Of a stretch of DNA of 27,089 nt, positions 15,919 to 24,184 are shown one piece after another. This DNA comes from CAYSUS01 sp964434165 (GTDB lineage: Bacteria > Planctomycetota > Planctomycetia > Pirellulales > Thermoguttaceae), in assembly GCA_964434165.1 (NCBI GenBank), contig CAYSUS010000099.1, positions 1 to 27,089 on the forward strand, read 5' to 3'. The translations under genes were made by a program, and so were the position numbers. Under the pieces are notes generated by a model. That model did not search any database, was not told where the DNA came from, and saw nothing but the letters and a program-made list of their open reading frames with translations. Numbering within the stretch: the first letter of the stretch is position 1; each line of letters starts with the position of its first letter.

Positions 15919-16416
15919 ATGAGTTTCGACGACGGCGGGACGGCCATCGACTACTCGACGATCCGCGGTCGCAACTACCCTTCGATCCGGCAATTCACCG
16001 TGTTCCTGGAGAACCGCGTAGGGCAGCTGCTCGAGGTGGTTCGCCGTTTCGAGGGGAGCAAGGTCCACATCGTCGCCCTGTCGATCTCCGATTCGGCGGA
16101 GTGCGCCTTCGTCCGATTCCTGTTGAGCCACCCGGAGGAGGGCCGGGAGATTCTCGAGCGGGCCGGGCTGGCGATCATCGAGAGCGACCTGATCGGCGTG
16201 GAGCTTCCGTCGGGGCCTCAGCCGCTTCTGGAGGTGTGCACGGCCCTGCTTCAGGCCGAGGTGAACATCGTCCAGGCCTATCCGCTGCTGGTTCGCCCGC
16301 ACGGGCGTCCGGCGGTGGCGCTGATGGTGGACAACATCGAGCTGGGACTGGAGACGCTCGGCAGCCGCGGCTTCGCCATGATCACCGAGGGCGATCTGGC
16401 CCAGGACGAGGGGTGA
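15919..16416 (+). CDS. Tandem ACT-domain protein
   Basis: A 165-residue protein made almost entirely of two ACT-like ligand-binding domains. The first is at about residues 22-92, starting IRQFTVFLENRVGQLLEVVR, which has the typical beta-strand followed by N-R-x-G-x-L helix. The second is at about 95-155 (PLLEVCTALLQAEVNIVQAYPLL). Such free-standing ACT proteins bind small molecules, often amino acids, and regulate other proteins. No catalytic or DNA-binding domain is attached. ATG at 15919 follows the promoter by about 50 bases; no clear ribosome binding site is visible. Neighbouring genes do not point to a specific amino-acid pathway, so the ligand is unknown. Confidence 0.85.
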   Translation: MSFDDGGTAIDYSTIRGRNYPSIRQFTVFLENRVGQLLEVVRRFEGSKVHIVALSISDSAECAFVRFLLSHPEEGREILERAGLAIIESDLIGVELPSGPQPLLEVCTALLQAEVNIVQAYPLLVRPHGRPAVALMVDNIELGLETLGSRGFAMITEGDLAQDEG

Positions 16417-16418
16417 GA

Positions 16419-16443
16419 GCGCAGCGACGGAACGGCCCTGCGC
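16419..16443. terminator. Weak hairpin between convergent genes
   Basis: GCGCAG (16419-16424) pairs with CTGCGC (16438-16443) around a 13-base loop in the 28-base gap between the ACT-domain stop and the stop of the minus-strand zinc-ribbon gene. No good T-tract follows on either strand. Confidence 0.35.
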
Positions 16444-16444
16444 C

Positions 16445-17167
16445 TTATTGGCCGCCGAGCTCGGGGGGCAGCGCCCCGACCTTGCGCACGACGACGCGGT
16501 TGATGGCACTCCACGCCACGGCGAGCAGGGAGAATTTCCCGTCGTCCTCTTGCAGGGCGAACAGCCCGTGGCTCCGCTGCGCTGAGGCGGGCGCGAACCG
16601 CACCGGGATGAGCGACTGGCCGTCGGCGAAGTGCAATTCCACGATGGCCCCTTGTCCCCTCTGGGCCCAGAGTTGGGGGAACAGCGACGCGAGGCCGCGG
16701 CCCGCCCCATCGCCGGATCGAAGCTCGACCGGCTCTTCGCCTTGCTCCTCGGACGGGCCGTCGGGAGTTTCGAGCTTCACGTCCGACTCCGACTCGCCGG
16801 CCAGGGCGCCGACCCCGATCTGGCTCTGGTCGGTCGGCTCTTCGCTTTCGTCTGGGACGTCGTCGTAGGAAGGGACACGGAACTTGCAGCCGCACTCGGG
16901 GCACTGGCCGGGACGACCCTGAAGGCTCGCTGGCCCGTTGAGCCGATGGCCGTTGGGACAGAGGAACTCGATCTGCTCCTCGGCAACGCTCTGGCCGCTG
17001 TCGGCCCGGGCGTCGTCGCCGTCCTCCTCGTCGAGGCCCGCCTGGATCTCCTCGAGCGCCGGGATGCGAAACCGCACTCCGCACTTGGGGCACTTGGCGG
17101 CACGGCCGGCCTTCTCTTCGGGACAACGGATGGAATGCCCGTTCGGGCAGAGGAACTGAATCGTCAT
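16445..17167 (-). CDS. Protein with two zinc-ribbon modules
   Basis: A 240-residue protein starting MTIQFLCPNGH (ATG at 17167). Two copies of a 30-residue zinc-ribbon module are visible, at about residues 4-37 (CPNGHSIRCP then CPKCGVRFRIP) and 66-100 (CPNGHRLNGP then CPECGCKFRVP). Each has the pattern C-P-N-G-H...C-P-x-C-G, as in short zinc ribbons common in Planctomycetota proteins. An acidic, disordered linker (about 38-65 and 101-160) separates them from a C-terminal domain (about 165-235) that looks beta-rich (GAIVELHFADGQSLIPVRF, SLLAVAWSAINRVVVRKVG). The C-terminal fold is not recognised and no enzyme motif is visible. It is divergent from a second zinc-ribbon gene at 17431. Confidence 0.82.
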   Translation of the reverse strand: MTIQFLCPNGHSIRCPEEKAGRAAKCPKCGVRFRIPALEEIQAGLDEEDGDDARADSGQSVAEEQIEFLCPNGHRLNGPASLQGRPGQCPECGCKFRVPSYDDVPDESEEPTDQSQIGVGALAGESESDVKLETPDGPSEEQGEEPVELRSGDGAGRGLASLFPQLWAQRGQGAIVELHFADGQSLIPVRFAPASAQRSHGLFALQEDDGKFSLLAVAWSAINRVVVRKVGALPPELGGQ

Positions 17168-17218
17168 GGCAGCCCGCCCCCCAAGGACGCGACAGGCGAG
17201 AAGAAAGCCCCTATCTCG

Positions 17219-17247
17219 ATCGTACTTCGTGGAGACGAAGCCCGCAA
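17219..17247 (-). promoter_or_regulatory. Putative promoter for the two-zinc-ribbon gene
   Basis: On the minus strand TTGCGG (17242-17247) and TACGAT (17219-17224) are separated by 17 bases, about 50 bases before the ATG at 17167. Confidence 0.45.
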
Positions 17248-17313
17248 TTGAGCGGCCTTGAATGCGCGCGGGAACGCGGCCGCCCACCCGCCGAAATGGG
17301 AGGGCCGTTTCGC

Positions 17314-17341
17314 TTGACAGGGTCGGCGTGTGTGCCAAACT
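17314..17341 (+). promoter_or_regulatory. Possible promoter for the 17431 gene
   Basis: A perfect TTGACA at 17314-17319 is followed 16 bases later by CAAACT (17336-17341), a poor -10 match. The -35 box makes a promoter plausible; the -10 is uncertain. Confidence 0.35.
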
Positions 17342-17430
17342 AGGAACTGCCCCGAGGGGTCGCGCAAGGGCGGGCGTCCGGACGCCGTCGCGATTCGGCT
17401 TTTCTCCGCTTCGACTTCCCGAGTCCCTTC

Positions 17431-18114
17431 ATGCCTATCCAAGTAGTATGCCCGGGGTGCCACACCCGCTTCTCGGTGAGCGAGAAGTTCGCCGGCCAGA
17501 CCGGGCCCTGCCCGAAGTGCAAGGCCAAGATCCGCGTCCCGGACAAGTCGGAGGAGGTGAAGGTCCACGCGCCCGAGGAGTTCGCCGGCGGCGGACGGTC
17601 GGCGACGGGCGAACTGGTAACCAAGCCCATCGCGCGGACCGACGTGGAGTTCAATCCCGTGGCCGCGGTCGGAGTCGGGGCGGGCGTGATCGTGTTGACG
17701 TGGGTCCTGGGCCGTGCCGACCTGTTCGAGCCCCTTTGGGCGCAGGCGCTCGGCCTGTTGGTCGTCTCGCCCCCGCTTGTCCTGGCCGGCTATTGCTTCC
17801 TGCACGACGACGAACTGGAGCCGTACCGCGGGGTCTCGCTTCACGCGCGGGCCGGGGCCTGCGCCGTGGCCTACGTGGCGCTGTGGGGCCTGTACGGATA
17901 CCTTGCCCCGCGCGTGCTCACCGGCGAGCTCTGGAACTGGGTCTTCCTCGCGCCGCCGTTCATGATCCTCGGAGGCCTGGCGGCCCTGGCGGCGCTCGAC
18001 CTGGAGTTCAGCAACGGGCTCTTCCTGTACGCGTTCTACCTGCTGGTCACGGTGCTGCTCCGCAAGGTGGGCGGTCTGGGCTGGATCTGGGAGAGCGGAG
18101 GCTCCGCGTTCTGA
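17431..18114 (+). CDS. Zinc-ribbon membrane protein
   Basis: A 227-residue protein. A zinc ribbon lies at the N-terminus (residues about 5-38: CPGCHTRFSVSEKFAGQ then CPKCKAKIRVP), followed by a charged linker and a hydrophobic region from about residue 75 with roughly five membrane segments (for example AVGVGAGVIVLTWVLG, ALGLLVVSPPLVLAGYCFL, WVFLAPPFMILGGLAALAAL and LFLYAFYLLVTVLL). ATG at 17431 is set by the conserved MPIQVVCPGCH start. The N-terminal module resembles those in the divergent gene at 16445-17167. The stop TGA (18112-18114) lies two bases before the next ATG (18117), so translational coupling with the HD phosphohydrolase is likely. No transport or enzyme motif is recognised; function unknown. 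Confidence 0.82.
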   Translation: MPIQVVCPGCHTRFSVSEKFAGQTGPCPKCKAKIRVPDKSEEVKVHAPEEFAGGGRSATGELVTKPIARTDVEFNPVAAVGVGAGVIVLTWVLGRADLFEPLWAQALGLLVVSPPLVLAGYCFLHDDELEPYRGVSLHARAGACAVAYVALWGLYGYLAPRVLTGELWNWVFLAPPFMILGGLAALAALDLEFSNGLFLYAFYLLVTVLLRKVGGLGWIWESGGSAF

Positions 18115-18116
18115 CC

Positions 18117-19454
18117 ATGCCGGCGCACGCGATTCTGGACCTGCCGGAGGTCGCGGGCCTCGACGCCCGCCGCGGGCTGGTCCGCATCCCGCCCGAGCTG
18201 GACGTGCCGCTGACCGACAGGGTCCGAGCGATCATCGACACGGCCGAGTTTCGCCGCCTGGCGCGGATCAGCCAGTTGGGGCTGGTCTCCCTGGTCTATC
18301 CGGCCGCGCTTCACACGCGGTTCGAGCATTCGCTGGGCGTTTACCGACTGGGGCTTCTGCTCCTGAAGCAGCTTGCGCACGATCCGCGGTTCTCCGCGAC
18401 CGTGCGCCCCGACGAGGCGGAGCTTTTCCTCGTGGCGGCCCTTCTGCATGACTTGGGGCACTGGCCGTTCTGCCATCCGATCGAGGACATGCGCCTGCCG
18501 GGCGTGCCCACCCACGAGCTTTTCGCCAACAGCTTCCTCCTCGAGAGCGAGCTGGCCGACGTGCTGCGCGACGACTGGGGCATCAACCCGCGGGACGTCG
18601 TCTCGCTCTCCAGCGGCAAGCCGGAGGAGACGTCGCGGCGGATCCTTGCCAGCATTCTTTCCGGTCCCATCGACATCGACAAGATGGATTACCTGTTCCG
18701 CGACAGCCTGCACGCCGGCGTGCCCTACGGGCGCAACTTCGACCAGCAGCGGCTGATCGGAAGCCTGTGTTTGAACGCGGCGGGCGACGGACTGGCCATC
18801 AGCGACAAGGGCAAGACCGCCGCCGAGATGATGGTCTTCGCCCGATACGTGATGTTCAGCGAGGTGTATTGGCATCATGGTGTGCGCTCGGCCACGGCCA
18901 TGTTCCAGCGGGCGTTCTTCCTCCTGCACGGACAGTTGGACCTCGACGCGCTGTTTCGGACGGTCGAGGGGCCGATGATCGCCGAGATGGAACGGGCGGC
19001 CGGGGGCGGGCCGGCGGGGGAGCTTCTCGGCGGGCTGTTCGGGCCCTCGCGCCGACTCTACAAGCGGCTGGCGCAGTTCAGCATCATCGAGGGCCGGCCG
19101 CTGTACCAGCGGCTCGCGCGGCGGCCCTATCCGTGGCTGACCGCGTGCGCCGAGCACCTGGCGACGATCTTCAGCACGGCGCTGGGCCGAGTGGTCGCCC
19201 CGCACGAGGTGCTCATCGACGCCCCGCCGGTCCACAAGGAGGTCGAGCTGGCCGTCGATATCTGGTACCGCAAGGAGTTGCGGTTCCGCCCGCTGGGCGA
19301 GGTCTCCCCCGTGGTCATGGCCCTGGCCCGGGAGCAGTTCGACGACTACGTGAAGCGCGTCCGCGTGTTCGCGCATCCGCGCGTCGCCCGGGATCTTCAG
19401 GCCCTGCCCAATCTTCCGGAGCTTCTCGGCGAGGCGCTTGATCGGATGGAGTAG
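18117..19454 (+). CDS. HD-domain phosphohydrolase, SAMHD1/dNTPase-like
   Basis: A 445-residue HD-superfamily metal-dependent phosphohydrolase. The metal-binding residues are in place: His in HTRFEHSLGVYRL (about residue 66-78), the HD pair in LLHDLGHWPFCHPIE (about 109-123) and the later Asp in DIDKMDYLFRDSLHAGVPYG (about 184-203). These segments, their order and the length match the SAMHD1-like/dGTPase-like group that hydrolyses dNTPs to deoxynucleosides and triphosphate, though distant members act on other substrates. The ATG at 18117 overlaps nothing but follows the preceding stop by two bases (TGACCATG). Pairing with a zinc-ribbon membrane protein is unusual; it could be chance operon order or a regulator/anchor. 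Bacterial dNTPases can take part in phage defence, but nothing else here supports that. Confidence 0.88.
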   Translation: MPAHAILDLPEVAGLDARRGLVRIPPELDVPLTDRVRAIIDTAEFRRLARISQLGLVSLVYPAALHTRFEHSLGVYRLGLLLLKQLAHDPRFSATVRPDEAELFLVAALLHDLGHWPFCHPIEDMRLPGVPTHELFANSFLLESELADVLRDDWGINPRDVVSLSSGKPEETSRRILASILSGPIDIDKMDYLFRDSLHAGVPYGRNFDQQRLIGSLCLNAAGDGLAISDKGKTAAEMMVFARYVMFSEVYWHHGVRSATAMFQRAFFLLHGQLDLDALFRTVEGPMIAEMERAAGGGPAGELLGGLFGPSRRLYKRLAQFSIIEGRPLYQRLARRPYPWLTACAEHLATIFSTALGRVVAPHEVLIDAPPVHKEVELAVDIWYRKELRFRPLGEVSPVVMALAREQFDDYVKRVRVFAHPRVARDLQALPNLPELLGEALDRME

Positions 19455-19525
19455 ATGGCGAGCGGTGGATTCGGACTCCGTACCCCCTTGGTGCTTCGGA
19501 CGACTGACTCCTGCCCTTTGACCCC

Positions 19526-21610
19526 TCAACGCAGCGGCAGCCAGACGGTCATCCGCCCCACGCCGCGGTTGTTCCAGGCGTAGTACGGAACGAGGCGGAG
19601 CGTGAATCGGCGCGGCTCGCCCCCGGAGATCTCGCGGTACAGCGGGCCGCCCGGGCCCGTGGCCGGAATGCTCGTCGCCTCGGTCTCCAGCACGGTCACG
19701 CCGCGGAGAAGCGCGGACTTGTGCCGCGACGTGAAGCTGGCATCGCGAGGCACGCCCACCCCGTAGAAGTCGATGCCCTCGGGCAGGTCCATCGATTCGA
19801 GGCAATACACCACCGGGCCGCGCTGGATGGCCACCTGGCCGTAGGCCTCGGCCACGCGGGGATCGGCCTGGAGCTTGCGCACGGGCATGGGCAGGTCGAG
19901 CTCGATCAGGTCGCTGGCCTTCCACTCCCGCTCGATCGTCGCGTAGCTCGAAGGGCGGAGGTCCTTGTCGAGGCGCTGGCCGTTGACCGAGAGCGTCGGC
20001 TGCCGGGTCCAGAACGGGATGCGGAGGTGGATCGCGAACGCGGGCCCGGGATCGATCACTTCCACGCGGAGCGTGATCTTGCCGTCCCACGGGTAGTCCG
20101 TGGCTTGAACGAGCCGGATCCGCCGCCCGCTCTCTAGCTTCGCGTCGAGCCGGGACGCCCCGAAGTGATGCACCCACAGCCCGGTCTCGTCGGTCGCGTA
20201 CAGGCAGTTGTGCCAGGAGAGGACGGTCCGCAGCAGGTTGGTAGGACAGCAGATCATCCTCCGGGCCGGCTCGTGGCGCTCGAAGGCGTCGTTGCCGTAG
20301 AGCAGGTGGTCCTTGCCGTGCCAGCGGAGCGGATTGGTGTACGACCAGCGGTCGCCGCGGAGGTTGACGCCGGAGAGGACGGAGTTGTAGAGCGTGTGCT
20401 CCATCCGGTCGGCGAATCGCGCCTCGCCCGTGGCCAGGAGCATGCGCCAGTTCCACATCACACAGCCGATCTGGCCGCACGTCTCGTTGTACGCCCGATC
20501 GTTGGGCAGATCGAACGGGGCGCCCACGCCCTCGTGGATGCTGTCCCCGGCGATGATGCTCAACGAGCCCGGCTCGAACGAGCGGACCGGGTGGGCCTTG
20601 CGCATGGGGCTCACGCCGCCGGTGACGCAGGTCTTGTGCGAGGTGAGGTCCGACCAGAGGCGATCGAGGGCCGTCATCAGCGCCGACTCGCCGGTCTCCA
20701 TATAGGCGTCGGTGGTGCCGCAGTAGAGATAGGTGAAGAACACGGCGTGGCCGACGACCTCGTTCTCCTGGCGCAGGGGGCGCCAATTCTGGGTCTGGTC
20801 CGAGCCGCCGGTGACGGGGCCCCAGCTGTTACGGTACTTCTTGTTGCCTGGCCGGGCGCCCCGCCAATCGATGAAGAACTGAGCCAGTTCGAGGTATCTC
20901 TTCTCGCCCGTGGCCCGATAGAGATCGACCGCCCCCATGATGACCGACGGGTTGTACGGGAAGTCGGCGAACTTGGGGTCGCCGGGGGTGAAGGTCTTGT
21001 GGAGGAAGTCGGCGCACCGGCGGGCGACGTCGAGGAAGGCGGTTTTGCCGGTGATGCGGTGATGGGCGCTGGCCGCCGTGAGCAAGTGGCCCATGGTGTA
21101 CAGCTCGTGGTGGCCGGGCGCCTGCCAGCGGGGCCGCTTGCGCGCCGTGTTCTGCGAGGCGATGTATCCGTCGGGCTCCTGGGCGGCGGCGATCAGCTCG
21201 ATCGTCTCGTCCATGGTACGATCGAGCTCGGCGTCGCCCGTCATCGCGTAGAGGTAGGAGGCCGACTCGATCCACTTGAAGGCCCAGGCATCCTGCCAGT
21301 TGGTCCCCTGGAACTGCCCTTCCATCCGTCCCGCGGCGACCTTGAGATTCTGGATCGCGTGGCCCATGTCCGGGTCGTTGGCCAGCTTCCAAAGGTGCGG
21401 AAGCGAGACCCGGCGGGCGACGTCGAAGCGGTCGGCCCAGAACCCTTCGGTCCAGCGCACGTCGCGGAGGTTCACGCTGCGCAGCGCGGCGTGGGGGCTG
21501 GCCTGGTTGGGCACCAGGCCGCGGTCGGGCTTCTCGGACTCGCCTGCGGGGGCGAGCGATGCCAGCAAGGCCGGCAGGCCGAGGAAGGCAAGAACGACGC
21601 AGCTTCGCAT
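19526..21610 (-). CDS. Secreted GH127 (DUF1680) glycosidase, beta-L-arabinofuranosidase type
   Basis: A 694-residue glycoside hydrolase with an N-terminal signal peptide (MRSCVVLAFLGLPALLASLA, cut near residue 23), so it works outside the cytoplasm. The GH127 core begins at LRDVRWTEGFWADRFDVARR. The zinc/cysteine catalytic site known from the beta-L-arabinofuranosidase HypBA1 is conserved: YNETC near residues 374-378 (zinc Glu and Cys), CCPTN near 454-458 (nucleophile and zinc Cys), and a Glu at about 360, exactly 16 residues before the YNETC Glu, as in HypBA1. The C-terminal part is beta-sandwich-like. Substrate is probably an arabinose-containing or related plant polysaccharide, but the family also includes other specificities. 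ATG at 21610 has GGAG 9 bases upstream. It lies downstream of the TerB-like gene on the same strand. Confidence 0.93.
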   Translation of the reverse strand: MRSCVVLAFLGLPALLASLAPAGESEKPDRGLVPNQASPHAALRSVNLRDVRWTEGFWADRFDVARRVSLPHLWKLANDPDMGHAIQNLKVAAGRMEGQFQGTNWQDAWAFKWIESASYLYAMTGDAELDRTMDETIELIAAAQEPDGYIASQNTARKRPRWQAPGHHELYTMGHLLTAASAHHRITGKTAFLDVARRCADFLHKTFTPGDPKFADFPYNPSVIMGAVDLYRATGEKRYLELAQFFIDWRGARPGNKKYRNSWGPVTGGSDQTQNWRPLRQENEVVGHAVFFTYLYCGTTDAYMETGESALMTALDRLWSDLTSHKTCVTGGVSPMRKAHPVRSFEPGSLSIIAGDSIHEGVGAPFDLPNDRAYNETCGQIGCVMWNWRMLLATGEARFADRMEHTLYNSVLSGVNLRGDRWSYTNPLRWHGKDHLLYGNDAFERHEPARRMICCPTNLLRTVLSWHNCLYATDETGLWVHHFGASRLDAKLESGRRIRLVQATDYPWDGKITLRVEVIDPGPAFAIHLRIPFWTRQPTLSVNGQRLDKDLRPSSYATIEREWKASDLIELDLPMPVRKLQADPRVAEAYGQVAIQRGPVVYCLESMDLPEGIDFYGVGVPRDASFTSRHKSALLRGVTVLETEATSIPATGPGGPLYREISGGEPRRFTLRLVPYYAWNNRGVGRMTVWLPLR

Positions 21611-21663
21611 GGCGACGGCTCCAAAGGCGCGGTGGTCAACAGGCACGCCGTGTGCCGACGCCC

Positions 21664-21669
21664 ATTGTA
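21664..21669 (-). promoter_or_regulatory. Possible -10 box for the GH127 gene
   Basis: TACAAT on the minus strand, one mismatch from TATAAT, 54 bases upstream of the start codon. No convincing -35 element is seen at the proper distance, so an activator-dependent promoter or a chance match is possible. Confidence 0.3.
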
Positions 21670-21695
21670 CTCGGTCCGGGCAGCGAAGTGCGCCG

Positions 21696-22106
21696 TCACG
21701 CGCGTCCGCCCACGTCCCACCCGGTGTCCGCGGCGTCGAAGGCCTGGCGGCAGAGGGCCTCGAACTCCGGCGAGATCTCGGTGGCGCGGGCCTTGAGGTC
21801 TCGCAGGAATTGCCGCTCGCGGGGGCGGATCTCCCGGTCGGAATAGAGCATCTTCAGCAGGTAGAACTGCTCGCTGGGCTGGATTAGGCCGTCGGCCAGG
21901 ATGACCTTCTCCAGGACGTCGAAGAAGAGGTCCTCGAACTCCGGGCAGTAATCCCGGGCATCGCAATAAAGCTCCACCAGCAGCTTCACGTCGTCGAGAT
22001 TGAGCTGCCCGTCCTGGAGGAGCTGGTCGCGGATCGCGGCCACCTCGGGCGCTTCGATGCGGCGGTCGGCCAGCGTACTGGTAAGAATCTCCCGGGCGGT
22101 GGGCAT
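21696..22106 (-). CDS. TerB-like helical protein
   Basis: A 136-residue, all-helical, acidic protein. The ATG at 22106 follows AAAGGAG by about 9 bases (strong ribosome binding site). It contains two matching segments with acidic turn motifs, AIRDQLLQDGQLNLDDVKLL and EKVILADGLIQPSEQFYLLK, as in TerB/tellurite-resistance-like domains, where such loops often bind metal. TerB-like proteins are linked to membrane stress and phage-related Ter systems, but no other ter gene is present. It lies between the DUF1559 gene (73 bases upstream) and the GH127 gene on the same strand. Confidence 0.72.
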   Translation of the reverse strand: MPTAREILTSTLADRRIEAPEVAAIRDQLLQDGQLNLDDVKLLVELYCDARDYCPEFEDLFFDVLEKVILADGLIQPSEQFYLLKMLYSDREIRPRERQFLRDLKARATEISPEFEALCRQAFDAADTGWDVGGRA

Positions 22107-22179
22107 GACGGCGATCTCCTTTGGGGGTGAGGGCTGCGTATGCGCAACTCTAGCTCACCGGAGCCGCCGGCTCGTCTCG

Positions 22180-23247
22180 TCAAAACGCTCCCGCCGAGAT
22201 GGGCAAGTTGTCGGACGAGAGGTTCAACCGGTCCCACACGCCCAGGTTGGACTGCGACGAGCCGGTCTGGACGAACTCGCTGACGAAGTGGACGCTGCCA
22301 TCGGCCAGGCAGACGTGGACGCCGCCGGGGTGCATGCTCCGCGCGGCCTGCTGGTAGTTGGGCCGGCTCCCGTCGGCGCAGGGCATGCCCATCTGCATGA
22401 GCCGGTCCTTGCCGCCCACGGCGGCGATCGTGTCGTCGCAGCCGTTCGTGTCGTCGGCGTTGGGCTGCTGGGAGTTGGGGCCGTTGGCGTCGCCGATGTA
22501 GCCGTGCGCCCATAGGGCGCTGGGGCAGGCCCCGCTCATCGCCCAGACGCCGCGAGGGTCGATGGGCACCACCCCCGCCCGGATCTCGCCGACGAGGATC
22601 GTGTTGCTCGCCCCGTCGCGGATCTCCTCGATGGTGACCGAGGTGTTCGCCCCCATCACGCCGCGGACCTTGGTGTGCTTCCATCCTTCAGACTTGTCGG
22701 TCGCCGCGCTCTCGATGCCCGAATGGCGGTTGATGGTCATCTTGCCCAGCGCGGCGTTGGCCGCGTAGTTGCCGCGGGCCCAGTTCGGCCCCTGGTCGTA
22801 CTGGGTGCCGTTGTAAGGCCTGCGATTGTAAGGGTCGGAGGGGCAGAGCATGACCGAGAGGACCGTGCTCCGGGCCCGTTCATTGGCCGGATCGGGGATG
22901 TACCTAGAAAAGTCGAAGGCGTCATACAGCGGCTGCTGCTCCAGGTACGGAAGAATCATGATCACCCAGTTCATGCTCAGCTGCGATTGATTCGTCTGGT
23001 GGATGTCGACGCCGCCGGCAATGTCCCAGGCCGAGCTGGGCGGAAAGATGCCCATGTTCGACTCGTAGTTGAGCAGCGCCAGCCCGAGTTGCTTGAGGTT
23101 GTTCTGGCACTGGGCCCGGCGGGCGGCCTCGCGCGCGGCCTGCACCGCGGGAAGCAGCAGCGAGATCAGGATGCCGATGATCGTGATGACGACAAGCAGC
23201 TCAACCAGCGTGAAGCCGGAGCACGCGACGCGCGCGGACCGTCTCAT
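22180..23247 (-). CDS. DUF1559 pseudopilin-like protein
   Basis: A 355-residue protein of the DUF1559 (SBP_bac_10-type) family, abundant in Planctomycetota. ATG at 23247 (MRRSARVACSGF) has a G-rich ribosome binding site. The class III signal CSG|FTLVELLVVITIIGIL fits cleavage and N-methylation by a prepilin peptidase, followed by the hydrophobic helix and AVQAAREAARRAQCQNNLKQ, the usual pseudopilin start. The C-terminus carries the family's H...DG motif (SMHPGGVHVCLADGSVHFVS). Such proteins are thought to be exported and assembled or processed by type II secretion / pilus-like systems, which connects in role, not in position, to the secretin locus at 133-8507. The exact function is unknown. 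Confidence 0.95.
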   Translation of the reverse strand: MRRSARVACSGFTLVELLVVITIIGILISLLLPAVQAAREAARRAQCQNNLKQLGLALLNYESNMGIFPPSSAWDIAGGVDIHQTNQSQLSMNWVIMILPYLEQQPLYDAFDFSRYIPDPANERARSTVLSVMLCPSDPYNRRPYNGTQYDQGPNWARGNYAANAALGKMTINRHSGIESAATDKSEGWKHTKVRGVMGANTSVTIEEIRDGASNTILVGEIRAGVVPIDPRGVWAMSGACPSALWAHGYIGDANGPNSQQPNADDTNGCDDTIAAVGGKDRLMQMGMPCADGSRPNYQQAARSMHPGGVHVCLADGSVHFVSEFVQTGSSQSNLGVWDRLNLSSDNLPISAGAF

Positions 23248-23354
23248 ACCATCCCCCCAAACTGCGGTGAAGAACGTAATCGACAAGCAAACTCATCATG
23301 CGGCGCCGCCTCCCGGCCCGAGGAGCCGGCGTCTCTCTTGCCCTGGAGCCTCGC

Positions 23355-24041
23355 TCACGTGCCCGTTTCGCCGAGGACGACCTGGATCGTCTGGCGGATG
23401 CCGCGGCGCGTGGCCTCCGAGTAGTCGGCGTCCAGCCAGAGGATCTTCCCTTCGGCGTCGAGCAGGTACGTGCGCGGCAGGCGCTCGGTGGCCACTTTGG
23501 CGAAATACGCGCCCTGGGGGTCCACCAGCACCGTGAGACCCTCGGCCTCCTCAGGCAGGGCCTGCCGCGCGGCGTCGGGCGGGTCTCCGACGTTGATCGC
23601 CACGACCGCAACCCCCTTGGCGCCGTAGGGCTCAACCACTTCCTTGTCCAGGTCCTGTAGCTCCTGGAGCCCGTACAGGCTCTTCGAATTCCAGAATACC
23701 ACAACCGTGGCCTTCTTGCCCAGCAAGTTGCGCACGGAGTGGATTTGGCCCCCCAAATCCGCCAGCTCGCCCTCGGGCATCAAGTCGCCCACGCACGCGA
23801 CCATCGTCGCCCGAAGGCTCTCGTCCATCACCACGTCGGGGATCGCGGGAGGCGGAGGCGGCTTCGGCTTGGGCTTGCTCTCGCCGTTGCCGGGCGCCCG
23901 GCCATCGTCGCCCTTGGCGGCCGGCCCGCTCCCATTACCCGGACCACCACCAGGCTCCTCACCGTTCTGCCCGCAGCCCACGCACACAGCGGCTGCCGCC
24001 ACGAATGCCCAAGTTCCCCGCATCCAAGTCCAGCGCCGCAT
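23355..24041 (-). CDS. Thioredoxin-fold (TlpA/AhpC-type) lipoprotein lacking CxxC
   Basis: A 228-residue predicted lipoprotein. ATG at 24041 has a near-perfect GGAGGTGAT ribosome binding site. The signal sequence ends in the lipobox CVGC (AFVAAAAVCVGCGQN), so Cys at about residue 23 would be lipidated. A Gly/Pro/Lys-rich linker (about 25-75) leads to a redoxin-like domain (about 80-225): VGDLMPEGELADLGG, then ATVVVFWNSKSLYGLQELQD, then INVGDPPDAARQAL and LPRTYLLDAEGKILWLD. The fold elements and the cis-proline loop match TlpA/ResA-like proteins, but the active-site position that is normally WCxxC reads WNSKS, with no cysteine pair. Thiol-disulfide activity is therefore unlikely; it may be a binding or structural derivative. 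It follows aspS on the same strand. Confidence 0.83.
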   Translation of the reverse strand: MRRWTWMRGTWAFVAAAAVCVGCGQNGEEPGGGPGNGSGPAAKGDDGRAPGNGESKPKPKPPPPPAIPDVVMDESLRATMVACVGDLMPEGELADLGGQIHSVRNLLGKKATVVVFWNSKSLYGLQELQDLDKEVVEPYGAKGVAVVAINVGDPPDAARQALPEEAEGLTVLVDPQGAYFAKVATERLPRTYLLDAEGKILWLDADYSEATRRGIRQTIQVVLGETGT

Positions 24042-24184
24042 AATCACCTCCGACGTAACGGCCGGCCCCTGTGGAAAACCGCAAGCGCCAAAGCGCACCG
24101 CCCGCTGCCCAGTCGGCTGCTTCAGAGCGTCCAACATCCTACCGCGCAGACCCTGGAAGGGGAACTGCGGAGGGGGAGGCCAGA

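Noticed and set aside
19455..19525. A terminator between the convergent HD-hydrolase and GH127 genes.
   Set aside because: No stem of useful length with a T-tract on either strand could be drawn.
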